From assembly GCF_003545805.1 (NCBI RefSeq), contig NZ_NMQR01000032.1, forward strand, positions 1-53,625: a stretch of 53,625 nt of DNA. Direction: 5' to 3'. Below the pieces are notes generated by a model, which ran no database searches, was not told where the DNA came from, and worked only from the letters and a program-made list of their open reading frames with translations. This document shows positions 1 through 9,401 of the stretch, piece by piece; position 1 is the first letter of the stretch; every line of letters begins with the position of its first letter. The position numbers and the translations under genes are program-made. This DNA comes from Photorhabdus sp. CRCIA-P01 (GTDB lineage Bacteria > Pseudomonadota > Gammaproteobacteria > Enterobacterales > Enterobacteriaceae).

Positions 1-59
1 GTGTAAGTGCAGCGATGCATTGAGCTGACCGGTACTAATGAACCGAGCGGCTTAACCTT
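1..59 (+). rRNA. rrl: 23S ribosomal RNA, 3' end (partial)
   Basis: The first 59 bases match the conserved last helix and tail of enterobacterial 23S rRNA, including the segment GGTACTAATGAACCG and the terminal CTTAACCTT. The rest of the gene lies before the window. It is followed by a spacer of about 130 bases and then 5S rRNA, so this is the distal part of an rrn operon read on the + strand. Confidence 0.93.
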
Positions 60-189
60 ACAACACCGAAGGTGTTTTGGCGTCATAAGACAGCGGTCGG
101 AAGACGGAGAGAGTTTCATTCAGCTTGTTCAGAGATTGGTTTTGGGTGTTGCGGCCGAAAGGGAAGCGACAGCCGGAACGGAATGAATT

Positions 190-309
190 TGCCTGGCGGC
201 GATAGCGCGGTGGTCCCACCTGACCCCATGCCGAACTCAGCAGTGAAACGCCGTAGCGCCGATGGTAGTGTGGGGTCTCCCCATGTGAGAGTAGGGAACC
301 GCCAGGCTT
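190..309 (+). rRNA. rrf: 5S ribosomal RNA
   Basis: This 120-base segment is nearly identical to E. coli 5S rRNA. The terminal pairing segments GCCTGGCGG and CCGCCAGGC are intact, and the internal CCCACCTGACCCCATGCCGA and GTAGCGCCGATGGTAGTG blocks are present. It lies about 130 bases after the 23S end with no tRNA gene between them, and a strong terminator follows at once, so it is the last gene of the rrn operon. Confidence 0.96.
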
Positions 310-319
310 TAAATAGAGT

Positions 320-357
320 AGAAACCCTCAGCGAAAGCTGGGGGTTTTTGCGTTTTT
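320..357 (+). terminator. Rho-independent terminator of the rrn operon
   Basis: An inverted repeat, AAACCCTCAGC and GCTGGGGGTTT around a GAAA tetraloop, is followed by a T-rich run (GTTTTTGCGTTTTT). It starts about ten bases after the 5S end, the usual place for an rrn terminator. Confidence 0.9.
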
Positions 358-436
358 AAAATATTATTTTATTGCATATACCCGTGATCATTGAAGATGC
401 GTGATTTTCCTCAAAATGAGGATCATGGTATCAGTC

Positions 437-606
437 ATGAAAATATTCATTACTGATGAACAGAAAGCCGAACTCGAACACCTCCATCACATCTGCCGTG
501 ATAAGAGGGGTGTGATCGTATAAAAGCTGTTCTGCTGACCTCTGAAGGCTGGAGCTCAGTCATGATCGTTCAGGCCCTGCGTCTTCATGAAACAAGCATT
601 ATATGA
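437..606 (+). pseudogene. IS630-family transposase N-terminal fragment (frameshifted remnant)
   Basis: The frame opening at the ATG at 437 reads MKIFITDEQKAELEHLHHIC, which resembles the N-terminus of IS630-type transposases. It stops early at about 524. A different frame then continues the same helix-turn-helix type domain (CDRIKAVLLTSEGW, then MIVQALRLHET), so a one-base frameshift separates the two parts. The second part stops at 604-606 and nothing further of the transposase (no DDE domain) is seen. A possible left end, TATACCCGTGATCATTG, lies near 377. I infer a dead remnant of an insertion beside the rrn operon. The family assignment is from motif memory. Confidence 0.62.
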
Positions 607-811
607 TTAATAAGGTATTCGGAGCAGAGAAATAATATTTTAAAATAGAACATTCGAGGATTGTAATTCGATTAACTTCTTGTTGAAAATAGAGTATTGA
701 CACGATTGGTTGTTTTATATTTTTTTAATCTCTAAAATCTAAATCTATGTGCTTTTTAATATTACTGTTATTTAAACAAAGTTGAGATTTATCAAATTAA
801 AGTTTGATGGT
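607..811. other. AT-rich spacer between IS remnant and pssA terminator
   Basis: No open reading frame, RNA gene or clear repeat can be supported here. The sequence is strongly AT-rich. In E. coli the genes kgtP and yfiM lie in this interval; no trace of either is visible. Confidence 0.6.
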
Positions 812-848
812 AAAAAATCTCCCGAAATTATTCAATATCAGGAGATTT
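812..848 (-). terminator. Rho-independent terminator of pssA
   Basis: Read on the minus strand, the repeat AAATCTCC and GGAGATTT (8 bp, 18-base loop) is followed by TTTTTTACC. It lies 35 bases after the pssA stop codon. Confidence 0.72.
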
Positions 849-882
849 GATTTAGAAAAAATAATTCGCTTTATCGATTCAA

Positions 883-2238
883 TTACAGAATACGACTAAT
901 CAATTTGTCTACCCGGATGCGACGTAAGCGGCGGATAAGTTTACGTACTTTGACTGGGTAAAACTGGATGCTGTCCAATTCCTGATAATCACTGACAACC
1001 GTAGTATAAGTACGGATACAGTGCAGTTCTTTTGTACGTTGTTCTTGCATTTCTTTATTGGGATCGTGGATAAGAATAGCATTTTCTAAATCCAGTCCCC
1101 AGGCACGTGGATTAAGATTATTTCCTGTAATCAATTGCCATTGATTGTCCACCCACACACCTTTTAGGTGGTAACTATTATCACCATCTTTCCATAACCT
1201 GATAGTCAGTTGATTATTGTCAACATAACTCTGTAGTCTACTGATGAAACGGCGTAGATTAATTTCATATAAATAGGGTAATGCCCCAATAATTTTAAAT
1301 GGTTCTTCCGGCGGAATATAAAAATCGTTGGCAGTTTTATCGCCAACAATAATTTCTACATGTTTACCTTTACGAAGCAGATGAATAATCTGCCGGACAA
1401 TGATGGCGGGAAGATTAAAATACGGGGTACAAATAATCAGCTTTTGTTCTGTGCTGGCGATCAGATGACTAATGGTTTTATTTAGTAGATTTTTCTTTCC
1501 CAGCCCGGCAAGTGGAGTGACAGATAGTTCATCATTCGTTGCTTGATTATTTATTTTGTAGGTAGTGTGCCGCAGAGAAAAACGTAATTGACGGATTAGG
1601 TTTTTAATTTCAGGAATACGAGGACGGTTCTTACAATCCAGTTTCTGTACGGCCCCTGTAGCGATAATGTAATTATCAACAAAGTGTTTCATTGTTTCCG
1701 CAAGTTTTGCATTGTGAAGCACGTGGTAGCGATCATAACGATATTTATCATGTTGGTGGAGATAAACGTCATTAATGCTTGCTCCGCTATAAACCACAGT
1801 ATCGTCGAAGATAAAACCTTTTAAATGTAAAACACCCAGTGCTTCGCGGGTATTTACAGGTACACCGAGTACTGGAATTTTCACATCAGGATAAGCTGCT
1901 GCCATAGAACAATACCAATCGGCATTCGTTACCATTGCAGCAGCACCAATGCGTCCACGTTGTGCTCGATGCCAGTCAACGAGCACTTTAATGTCCAAGT
2001 CTGGGCGTTGTTGTTTAGCTGTATAAAGTGCATTAAGGATATCTTTCCCTGCGTCATCATTTTCCAGATAGAGGGAGATGATATAAATATGTTTTTCAGC
2101 GTTAGCAATTTTTTCCAGCAGGGTGCTGCGGAACACTTCAGGTTGATAAAGTGTTTTAACATCAGCAACTGACTGAGGTAGCTTAGGCAGTTGTGCAAGG
2201 TGTTGTTGATGTTTAGCTTGTTTGAATTTAGACAACAT
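883..2238 (-). CDS. pssA: CDP-diacylglycerol--serine O-phosphatidyltransferase
   Basis: PssA makes phosphatidylserine from CDP-diacylglycerol and serine, the committed step to phosphatidylethanolamine. The 451-residue product aligns end to end with E. coli PssA. It belongs to the phospholipase D-like family and shows both HxKxxxxD motifs: H138-K140-D145 (HLKGFIFD) and H357-K359-D364 (HLKGVWVD). The C-terminus ends in the basic segment VRKLIRRLRRIR, suited to binding acidic membrane surfaces. A GTG codon lies directly upstream at 2241, but the ATG at 2238 gives the family start MLSKF and is preferred; the ribosome-binding site is weak. patZ lies upstream in the same direction with a 160-base gap. 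A terminator follows. Confidence 0.95.
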   Translation of the reverse strand: MLSKFKQAKHQQHLAQLPKLPQSVADVKTLYQPEVFRSTLLEKIANAEKHIYIISLYLENDDAGKDILNALYTAKQQRPDLDIKVLVDWHRAQRGRIGAAAMVTNADWYCSMAAAYPDVKIPVLGVPVNTREALGVLHLKGFIFDDTVVYSGASINDVYLHQHDKYRYDRYHVLHNAKLAETMKHFVDNYIIATGAVQKLDCKNRPRIPEIKNLIRQLRFSLRHTTYKINNQATNDELSVTPLAGLGKKNLLNKTISHLIASTEQKLIICTPYFNLPAIIVRQIIHLLRKGKHVEIIVGDKTANDFYIPPEEPFKIIGALPYLYEINLRRFISRLQSYVDNNQLTIRLWKDGDNSYHLKGVWVDNQWQLITGNNLNPRAWGLDLENAILIHDPNKEMQEQRTKELHCIRTYTTVVSDYQELDSIQFYPVKVRKLIRRLRRIRVDKLISRIL

Positions 2239-2401
2239 CACAGTGCGCTTTTTCTCTTATGTTAGATGGCTAAAAGACTACTATGTAAAGCAATGAATCA
2301 AATGATCTGGCGATAATACCATTAGTTTGGCTAATTGTGAGCATGATTTAACGCTCTAATGCCTAATGATTCAAGTCTGTGCGGTTCATCACGTAGTTGA
2401 T

Positions 2402-5044
2402 TTAGAGTTCGAGGGATAAGTTTACAATGCTATCCTCAAATTGAACATCTATGGTAAATCCTAGTTTTTTAGCCAGTTTTATCATAGTACGGTTTTCTGG
2501 CATGGTGATAGCGTTGAGGCGGCTTATGCCATGTTCTCGTGTATAGTTAATCAGTTTTATCATAAGTTGATATCCAAGGGTGATCCCTTTTAAGTCAGAA
2601 CGCACTAGCACAGCGAATTCTGCTTCGACATTATCAGGGTCAGCTATGGCACGGGTAACCCCGATAATTTCTGGGGTAGTTTTAGGATGTCGTATGGCAA
2701 CAAATGCCATTTCACGGTCATAATCAATTTGAGTCATATTTGCCAGATCATCGTGTGTGAATTCGCTGATTTCACTAAAGTAGCGGTAATAGAGATCTTC
2801 TTTAGTAACCTGGCCGATAAAATCTTTCAGCAATGGTTCATCTTCTGGCAGAATCGGACGTAACAGGCATTCTGCATCCCCTCTGAGTCTTATAGTCTCT
2901 TCTAGTTCGCTTGGGTATGGACGGATAGCTAATCTAGTTCGTGAATCACCTTCTATTGAAGATAATTCCATTGATACATCCAATAATGTGAATTCATCGC
3001 CAGAAGCCAGTAACGGATGAATATCTAGTCGTACAATTTGCGGGCAATCAAGTAACAGATTAGATACCTGAACTAACAGTCGGCTGAGTGCCAGTACGTC
3101 TAATGATTGAGGAGCTCCCTTGAGCTTAATTTTTCTACTTTTAATCGCTTGAATAACCAGGTATCGCGCTAACGCCATATTAAGAGGTGGCAGCGCAACG
3201 GCTGCTTGTGTTTCGTGTGACCACTCAATACCTCCTTCACCTAACATAATTAGTGGGCCAAATACCTCATCTTGTTCGACTGCAATTCGTAGTTCTTGTG
3301 CGCCGGCACGGTTTGCCATGCTCTGAACTAACAGTCCTTGAATTCTTGCGCGTGGGAAATTCTGATTGACACGTTCGATAATCGCTTGAGCAGAAGCCTT
3401 GACCTCATTTGCATTTCGCAAATAGAGCATAACCCCCTGAACTTCTGATTTATGCGGGATATCTGGCGAGCGTAATTTCAGCGCAACAGGATAACCTATC
3501 TGTTGGGCAATATTGACTGCTTCATCACTGTTATGAGCAATCCATGTTGGCAATGTATTGAGACCATAAGCTTCCAGAATAGGTTGAACTTCATGGGTAT
3601 CCAGACGAGAATTTCCCTGTTCCAGAGCCTGTTGTATGCACTGATGGGCACGCGCTGTGTTAGCTGTGATGTTTGCTGGTAGTGCGGGTGTTTCTGTTAA
3701 TTGTTTCTGATTACGGCGATATTCCACCATGTGCATGAAAGCAGTAATCGCGCCTTCAGGGGTGCGATAAGTTGGAATACCGGCTTCACTGAACAGACGG
3801 CGGGCTTCTTGTGAAGAGAATTCACCGCACCAATTGGTAAAGATAGTTAGCCATTTTCCCCGTGGGTGTTTACGGATTGTTTCAATGACTTTGGTTGCGG
3901 TTTGAATACCGGGAGCAATCGCGCTAGGAGAGTGAATAAGTAACAGAGCATCATGGTCGTGGCTGTCTAGTAACGGTTTTAACGCAGCGATATAACGTTT
4001 CACCGTGGAGTCATCTTTTAAATCTAGCGGGTTATGTAGGGAGATAGTTTCTGGTAGTTGTGTTTTTAATGCCTTCGTTGTCTCTTCACCTAATATTGCG
4101 AGCTTACCGTTACGGAGGAATAACGCATCCAGCGCCATTGCAGCTGGAGCAGCACCATTGCTGACGATAAATAGCCGTTCTCCCCGTAAAGGTGACATAT
4201 GGCTTAATGTTTCTACAGCAGAAAACATTTCATGTGTATCTTGCACGCGCAATAATCCTGCTCGCTGAATTGCTGCATCATAAGCCGCATCCAGATTTTG
4301 TTGTTCACCAAGTAATTTCTGTGCTCGTTTAGTACGGCCGCTTTTAACCACCAAAATGGGTTTATTGCGAGAAGCACTTCTAGATGCTGAAAGAAAGCGA
4401 CGGGCATCATGAATATGCTCTAAATAGAGCAGTATAGCGCTGGTTTTACTGTCACGAGCCAGAAAATCAAGTAGATGATCAATATCGATATCTACACTGT
4501 CACCTAACGCTATAAAGTAGGAAAATCCGACTCCCCGGTGTTTTGCCCAATCAAGAATTGTATTTGAGACTGCCGCCGATTGAGAAATAAAGGCTAATTT
4601 CCCTTTGAGTATTGGAACCGGAGAAAAGCTGGCATTTAGCCCTTGCCAGGGGGCTAATAGTCCTAAGCTGTTTGGCCCAAGTAGTCGGATACTATAGCGC
4701 TGGCAGCACTGCTTTAGTTCAGCAAATTGGGACGTTGGTGAAGAAAGAATAATCACCGTTTTGCAACCCAACTGCCCCAGTTGTTTTAAACATTGCAAAT
4801 TACGGTGGTGATGAGTACAAATAACAGCCAAATCTGGTGTGATCGGTAATTTATCTATTGAAGGGTAAGCTAAAACCCCTTGAACAGAACGGCTATTGGG
4901 TGTAATCGGTAGTATTGGCCCGGCAAAACCTCCTGCAAGCAAGTTGCGCATCATAACCGAACCCGCTCGTTCTGGTTTTTCTGAGGCACCAATTACAGCA
5001 ATGGATTTAGGGCGTAATAAAGCTTCAAGTCCGCGCTGGCTCAT
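2402..5044 (-). CDS. patZ: Protein lysine acetyltransferase (PatZ/Pka)
   Basis: PatZ transfers acetyl groups from acetyl-CoA to lysines of metabolic enzymes; its best-known target in Salmonella and E. coli is acetyl-CoA synthetase. The 880 residues align along the whole length of E. coli PatZ (886). The N-terminal two-thirds resembles NDP-forming acyl-CoA synthetase: a CoA-binding Rossmann part with SIAVIGAS at about 14-21, and an ATP-grasp part containing RSPDIPHKSEVQG. The last 160 or so residues are a GNAT acetyltransferase domain (EFAVLVRSDLKG, LGYQLM). The start at 5044 follows AAGGAG eight bases upstream. The gene diverges from yfiF across about 320 bases. In E. coli yfiP and trxC lie between patZ and yfiF; both are absent. 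Confidence 0.93.
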   Translation of the reverse strand: MSQRGLEALLRPKSIAVIGASEKPERAGSVMMRNLLAGGFAGPILPITPNSRSVQGVLAYPSIDKLPITPDLAVICTHHHRNLQCLKQLGQLGCKTVIILSSPTSQFAELKQCCQRYSIRLLGPNSLGLLAPWQGLNASFSPVPILKGKLAFISQSAAVSNTILDWAKHRGVGFSYFIALGDSVDIDIDHLLDFLARDSKTSAILLYLEHIHDARRFLSASRSASRNKPILVVKSGRTKRAQKLLGEQQNLDAAYDAAIQRAGLLRVQDTHEMFSAVETLSHMSPLRGERLFIVSNGAAPAAMALDALFLRNGKLAILGEETTKALKTQLPETISLHNPLDLKDDSTVKRYIAALKPLLDSHDHDALLLIHSPSAIAPGIQTATKVIETIRKHPRGKWLTIFTNWCGEFSSQEARRLFSEAGIPTYRTPEGAITAFMHMVEYRRNQKQLTETPALPANITANTARAHQCIQQALEQGNSRLDTHEVQPILEAYGLNTLPTWIAHNSDEAVNIAQQIGYPVALKLRSPDIPHKSEVQGVMLYLRNANEVKASAQAIIERVNQNFPRARIQGLLVQSMANRAGAQELRIAVEQDEVFGPLIMLGEGGIEWSHETQAAVALPPLNMALARYLVIQAIKSRKIKLKGAPQSLDVLALSRLLVQVSNLLLDCPQIVRLDIHPLLASGDEFTLLDVSMELSSIEGDSRTRLAIRPYPSELEETIRLRGDAECLLRPILPEDEPLLKDFIGQVTKEDLYYRYFSEISEFTHDDLANMTQIDYDREMAFVAIRHPKTTPEIIGVTRAIADPDNVEAEFAVLVRSDLKGITLGYQLMIKLINYTREHGISRLNAITMPENRTMIKLAKKLGFTIDVQFEDSIVNLSLEL

Positions 5045-5364
5045 CAGGAGGCTCCTTTTTGTGGTTAGTTGATAACTGTAGCGGATTTCGCAATTTGTTA
5101 CTGTGATTTACGCTATCGGATGCAGTTGCTGAGAAGCAATTAAATTGCCAGCTTGTTTCAAAATAGTACCAAGCTGTAGCTTGAATATCTTCGGTGGGTG
5201 TCTGTTTCAACAGATAGCCTGACTATGCCCTCGATAGCAAGTACAGCATGTCTCGCCGAAAGCAGGAAAATTAAGAGTGCATTTTAATGGATTATGGTTG
5301 TCAGAGGTAGCTTAAGATGCGCACATCAGGTAATCTTCGCGCCATAAAGCAGTTGGAGAAACGA
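5045..5364. other. Divergent intergenic region patZ / yfiF
   Basis: About 320 bases separate the divergent patZ and yfiF starts. It must hold promoters for both. I see no convincing sigma-70 box pair, operator or small gene, and no relic of trxC or yfiP, which lie here in E. coli. A short minus-strand frame at 5025-5210 has no recognisable product. Confidence 0.5.
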
Positions 5365-6381
5365 ATGAACGATTCATACAGTGGTAAAAATGGCAAAGTC
5401 AAAGTGATGTATGTCCGTAGTGAGGGCGATAATGACAGCCGCAGCAATAACAAACGTCCATCTGGCAAGGGACACGATCAAGGTCAGCGTCGTCGGGACA
5501 ATGAGCGAACATCTCGTTCTCCGCGTGACAATGAGCGTGAAAGATCGCCTTGGAAAACAGTGTCACGCCCTGAGAGTGATTCTTTAACGTCAGTGCATGG
5601 TGGTATCAGTGGGAAAAGCCAGATTGATCCTGAACAGCTCCGTCGCCAACGAATGGAGGAAACTCGGATTTATGGTGAAAATGCTTGTCAGGCGATGTTT
5701 AAAAACCGTTCTGAAGCGATAGTTCGTGCCTGGTTTGTTGAGTCAGTGACACCACGTTTCCGCAATGCGCTGAAATGGATGGCTGCTAACCGTAAAGCCT
5801 ATCATGTTGTGGATGAGGCTGAACTGACAAAAGTGTCAGGTACTGAACATCATGGTGGTGTTTGTTTTCTGATTAAGAAACGCAATGGTTTGGATGCAGA
5901 GACCTACCTGAAAGGTGCTCCAGTAAAAGATTGTGTTTTGGCTCTTGAAGATGTGGGTAATCCTCACAACCTTGGCGCTATTATGAGAAGTTGCGCACAT
6001 TTCGGTGTGCAAGGGGTGATTCTGCAGGATGTGGCCTTGCTGGAGTCGGGGGCGGCTATCCGTACAGCAGAAGGTGGTGCTGAGCATATTAAAGGTATTG
6101 ATGCTGATAGCTTCAGCACTACACTAAATAACTTTCGTAAAGCGGGTTACACCATTGTGACGACATCCAGCCATAAAGGTAGTACCGATTTAGCTAAAGT
6201 TGAATTACCGGAAAAAATGGTTCTGGTACTTGGTCAAGAACGTGATGGTTTGAGTGACAGTGCTTGGGAACATGGTGATATGAGTTTGTTCGTTGGTGGC
6301 ACGGGTTTGATTGAAAGCCTGAACGTTTCTGTTGCAACTGGCATTATGCTAGCTGAATGGTGGCGACAGAATAAAGCTTGA
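5365..6381 (+). CDS. yfiF: SpoU-family tRNA/rRNA methyltransferase YfiF
   Basis: YfiF is an uncharacterised member of the SPOUT (TrmH/SpoU) superfamily of RNA 2'-O-ribose methyltransferases; the RNA target is unknown. The 338-residue product has a charged, Arg/Ser/Asp-rich N-terminal tail (about residues 1-80), then a substrate-binding part (about 95-185) and a catalytic domain. The three SPOUT motifs are visible: [28 protein letters not shown] and [18 protein letters not shown]. The frame is open back to 5317, but the ATG at 5365 has a GGAG six bases upstream and gives the family start MND, followed by [13 protein letters not shown] as in E. coli. It converges on emrB. Confidence 0.92.
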   Translation: MNDSYSGKNGKVKVMYVRSEGDNDSRSNNKRPSGKGHDQGQRRRDNERTSRSPRDNERERSPWKTVSRPESDSLTSVHGGISGKSQIDPEQLRRQRMEETRIYGENACQAMFKNRSEAIVRAWFVESVTPRFRNALKWMAANRKAYHVVDEAELTKVSGTEHHGGVCFLIKKRNGLDAETYLKGAPVKDCVLALEDVGNPHNLGAIMRSCAHFGVQGVILQDVALLESGAAIRTAEGGAEHIKGIDADSFSTTLNNFRKAGYTIVTTSSHKGSTDLAKVELPEKMVLVLGQERDGLSDSAWEHGDMSLFVGGTGLIESLNVSVATGIMLAEWWRQNKA

Positions 6382-6390
6382 TTAGGAAAA

Positions 6391-6416
6391 GCGGGAGCTG
6401 GGGTGCTCCCGGTTTT
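6391..6416 (+). terminator. Terminator between convergent yfiF and emrB, probably bidirectional
   Basis: The repeat CGGGAGC and GCTCCCG is followed by GTTTTA on the + strand. On the minus strand the same stem is followed by CTTTTCC. It sits in the 47-base gap between the two convergent stop codons, so it probably serves both genes. Confidence 0.75.
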
Positions 6417-6428
6417 ACCATTTAAGAT

Positions 6429-7970
6429 TTAGTGGGCTCCGCTCATGCCTTCTTTACTTCCTTGGGTAAATGGTGGCTTGGCTAGCCAGACGAGCATAAT
6501 CAAAATCAGGAATACTCCGGCTGAAAGCCAAAAAATTTCATTCGCTGAGATTATGAGTCCTTGATGGGTAACTTCTTTTGCTAGATAAGCAGAAATTTGC
6601 TGGTTACTCATACCTAATTCCGATAATTGTTGATAGATCTGTTGAGTATCGGGACTATAAGGATTGATATGTTCAGTAAAATGGGAATGATGCATTGACT
6701 CGCGTTGGGTCCACATGGTTGTCGTTAGTGATGTTCCTATTGAACCCGCCAGTGTCCGAATAAAATTCGATAAACTGGATGCGGATGCCACCCGCTCTGC
6801 TGGCAAGCCGGAAAGGGTAATGGTTGTGAGTGGCATAAAGAAACAGGCAATAGCAAACCCCTGGATAAACTGAGGCCATGCGACTGCTGCAAAATCCATG
6901 CCTGGTTCGAATGTATATGCACGCCAGTAATAACAGATGGCATAAACAACAAAACTGAATGTCACTATGTAGCGCATATCTGCTTTATTGCCGAATTTAC
7001 CAATCAGTGGAGAAATTATTAGTGGCAACAATCCTACCGGTGCCGATGCAAGACCTGACCAGGTTGCTGTATAACCGAACACTTCCTGTAATAACTGAGG
7101 TAATAACACAATTGTGCCGAAATAGAGCATATAAGCTAAGCTCAAACAGAAGCACCCAATGGTAAAGTTGCGCTCTTTAAACAGTGATAGGTCAATAATT
7201 GGGTTATTATCGGTCAGTTCCCATACCACCAGAAATGCTAATGAGATGATTGCGATAACTGTCAAAACGATAATTTCTGTAGAATTAAACCAGTCCAGCT
7301 CTTTCCCCTGATCTAGCATAATTTGTAAACAACCAACGCCGACCACTAACAACATGAGCCCTATTGTATCGATAGGCTTGATCTCTGTTTGGGTTTCACG
7401 CCCTTTCAGCGTTTGCATAGCAATCAGAATAATCGCTATACCAACAGGAACGTTGATAAAGAAAATCCATCCCCAATGGTAGTTATCACTGATGTAGCCA
7501 CCCAAAATAGGGCCAAAAATTGGCGCAATAATAATCGTGATTGACCATAATGCCAGTGCCATATTTCCTTTGGCTGGTGGATAATTGTTCAGGAGTAGAC
7601 TTTGTGAAAGGGGAATAAGAGGACCGGCAACTAATCCTTGAATAACCCGGAAGAAGATTAGCATACCAAGACTGTTGGAAATACCGCATAACCAGGAGGC
7701 TATGGCAAATAGAGCGGTTGACCAGATGAATAACTTAACTTCGCCGATGCGTTTTGCCAGCCATCCAGTAATCGGGATGGAAATCGCATTGGCAACCCCG
7801 AAAGAGGTAATTACCCAGATCCCTTGAGAATTTGATGAGCCTAAATTACCTGAAATCGTGGGTATCGCTACGTTAGCAATGGTAGAATCTAACACTTGCA
7901 TGAATGTTGCCAAGGATAATGCAATGGTCATCCATGCAAGTTTGGCACCTGTAAGCGGCTGTCTCGTCAC
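6429..7970 (-). CDS. emrB: Multidrug efflux MFS transporter EmrB
   Basis: EmrB is the inner-membrane proton/drug antiporter (DHA2 family, 14 membrane spans) of the EmrAB-TolC pump, which expels hydrophobic toxins such as uncouplers and nalidixic acid. The 513 residues match E. coli EmrB (512) throughout, with motif C-like GPILGGYI and the early LDSTIANVAIPTI. The start is GTG at 7970, preceded by GGAGG at good spacing; it gives MTRQPLTGA in register with the family. It lies 14 bases after emrA, so the two are surely co-transcribed. The distal end abuts yfiF, a junction of two segments that are apart in E. coli. Confidence 0.95.
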   Translation of the reverse strand: MTRQPLTGAKLAWMTIALSLATFMQVLDSTIANVAIPTISGNLGSSNSQGIWVITSFGVANAISIPITGWLAKRIGEVKLFIWSTALFAIASWLCGISNSLGMLIFFRVIQGLVAGPLIPLSQSLLLNNYPPAKGNMALALWSITIIIAPIFGPILGGYISDNYHWGWIFFINVPVGIAIILIAMQTLKGRETQTEIKPIDTIGLMLLVVGVGCLQIMLDQGKELDWFNSTEIIVLTVIAIISLAFLVVWELTDNNPIIDLSLFKERNFTIGCFCLSLAYMLYFGTIVLLPQLLQEVFGYTATWSGLASAPVGLLPLIISPLIGKFGNKADMRYIVTFSFVVYAICYYWRAYTFEPGMDFAAVAWPQFIQGFAIACFFMPLTTITLSGLPAERVASASSLSNFIRTLAGSIGTSLTTTMWTQRESMHHSHFTEHINPYSPDTQQIYQQLSELGMSNQQISAYLAKEVTHQGLIISANEIFWLSAGVFLILIMLVWLAKPPFTQGSKEGMSGAH

Positions 7971-7984
7971 CTTAGCCTCCGGTA

Positions 7985-9169
7985 TTATTTTCCAGCATTA
8001 CTATTAGTAATGTCATTAACTATTTTATTGGCAGGAGACATATCTATTGCCAGAGCAGCGGTGTGATAAGCTGATTTAGTGCGTGTTCTATCAGACAGAA
8101 CGGTTCCATCAGGACTCGTAGTATCTACTCTGACTTTAGTCGAGAGGCCGATGCGTAATGGGTATTTTTCTAGTTGCCCAGGATCAAGCTCAATGCGGAC
8201 GGGTAAACGTTGTACAACCTTAATCCAATTACCACTGGCGTTCTGAGCGGGTAATAAAGAGAAGGCGCTGCCGGTACCCATATCAAGGCCAGTGATTTTG
8301 CCGCTAAATACTTTGCTTCCACCATAGAAATCGCTGGTGATTTCCACGGGTTGACCAATACGCATACCAGAAATTTGCGTCTCCTTGAAGTTAGCTTCGA
8401 TCCACATATCGTTTGCCGAAACTATCGCCATTAGTGGAGTATTTTTATTGATTTGTGCACCAACTTGTACACTACGGCGTGAGACATAACCATCGATTGG
8501 GCTGACTATTTTCGTGCGTTGTAACGCCAGCCAAGCGTTACGGACTTCCGTTGCAGCTTGTTCAATGGCAGGTTGCTTCTCTAGAGGTGTATCCAGGACA
8601 ATTGCTTGATTAGCGTTATATTGTTCAATGGCAATATCCAGCGCAGCTCGGGCACTGGCGACAGCTTCCTGTGCATGTTGCAACTCTTCTTTGCCAATGA
8701 CTTTTTGAGCACTAAGTATTTCACGACGGCTAAGATCATTTTGAACTTTGGTTAATTCGGATCTGCGTAGAGCGATATTAGCCTGATATTGTTTACTGTT
8801 AACTATCTGTTGATGAGTCTGGCGAACGCTGTTGGCTAATGTTGTTTTTGCTTTTTCTAATGCTAATTCTGCATCACGGGGATCGAGTTGTACCAATATA
8901 CTACCGCTTTTCACAAAGTCAGTATTATCAAAGTTAACTGTGATTACGCTGCCAGCAACTTGCGACATGATCTGAACTTGATTACCTGTAACATAGGCGT
9001 TATCTGTTTCTTGATGGTGGCGTAAAATGAGAAACCAATAGAAAAAGTAGGCAACACCGAGCAGGGTAAAGATAAGGGTTAGTAACACTAAGGCACGACT
9101 GCGTTGCCTTTTTTTGCTACTGGTTGGATCTTGTGCCGCTTGTACTTCTATTGCCTCATTTGCGCTCAT
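7985..9169 (-). CDS. emrA: Multidrug efflux membrane fusion protein EmrA
   Basis: EmrA is the periplasmic adaptor linking EmrB to an outer-membrane TolC channel. The 394 residues (E. coli 390) show a cytoplasmic N-terminus, one membrane span at about 28-49 (LLTLIFTLLGVAYFFYW), the biotinyl-lipoyl-like segment starting TDNAYVTGNQVQI, a long coiled-coil hairpin (about 90-190, rich in A, E, Q and K) and a C-terminal beta-barrel part. The ATG at 9169 follows GGGGA. The gap back to mprA is 232 bases and contains a perfect inverted repeat, unusual for genes expected to be co-transcribed. Confidence 0.95.
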   Translation of the reverse strand: MSANEAIEVQAAQDPTSSKKRQRSRALVLLTLIFTLLGVAYFFYWFLILRHHQETDNAYVTGNQVQIMSQVAGSVITVNFDNTDFVKSGSILVQLDPRDAELALEKAKTTLANSVRQTHQQIVNSKQYQANIALRRSELTKVQNDLSRREILSAQKVIGKEELQHAQEAVASARAALDIAIEQYNANQAIVLDTPLEKQPAIEQAATEVRNAWLALQRTKIVSPIDGYVSRRSVQVGAQINKNTPLMAIVSANDMWIEANFKETQISGMRIGQPVEITSDFYGGSKVFSGKITGLDMGTGSAFSLLPAQNASGNWIKVVQRLPVRIELDPGQLEKYPLRIGLSTKVRVDTTSPDGTVLSDRTRTKSAYHTAALAIDMSPANKIVNDITNSNAGK

Positions 9170-9221
9170 AGTAAATCCCCATGCTTGTTATTTATCTTCT
9201 AGTAATACTATTTTCAGATCA

Positions 9222-9256
9222 CTTTCCAGTAGTGGTATATCATCACTACTGGAAAG
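9222..9256. promoter_or_regulatory. Perfect 13-bp inverted repeat in the emrA leader
   Basis: CTTTCCAGTAGTG (9222-9234) and CACTACTGGAAAG (9244-9256) are exact reverse complements with a 9-base loop. The repeat lies 53 bases before the emrA start and 145 bases after the mprA stop. Neither strand has a T-run after it, so a plain terminator is unlikely. It may be an operator or an RNA hairpin setting emrAB expression relative to mprA. The structure is seen; the role is inferred. Confidence 0.6.
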
Positions 9257-9381
9257 GTGAATGACACAGGATCCAATGTTATCGAAGAATAATAGTTAGC
9301 TTTTTGCAGAAAATATCATCTTGGCTAACAGGAAAAATTTTTTCGAACAATTTAACCAGGAAAGTATTGTTTGGATAAAAA

Positions 9382-9393
9382 TTGATCGATCAA
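9382..9393. repeat. 12-bp palindrome just after mprA
   Basis: TTGATCGATCAA is a perfect palindrome nine bases after the mprA stop, between mprA and emrA. It could be a protein-binding site or chance; nothing else supports a role. Confidence 0.3.
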
Positions 9394-9401
9394 ACAACAA
9401 G

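Noticed and set aside
72-359. 95-residue frame on the + strand
   Set aside because: It lies across the 23S-5S spacer, the 5S rRNA gene and its terminator.
5025-5210. 61-residue minus-strand frame upstream of patZ
   Set aside because: No recognisable protein; it overlaps the patZ start and its ribosome-binding site.
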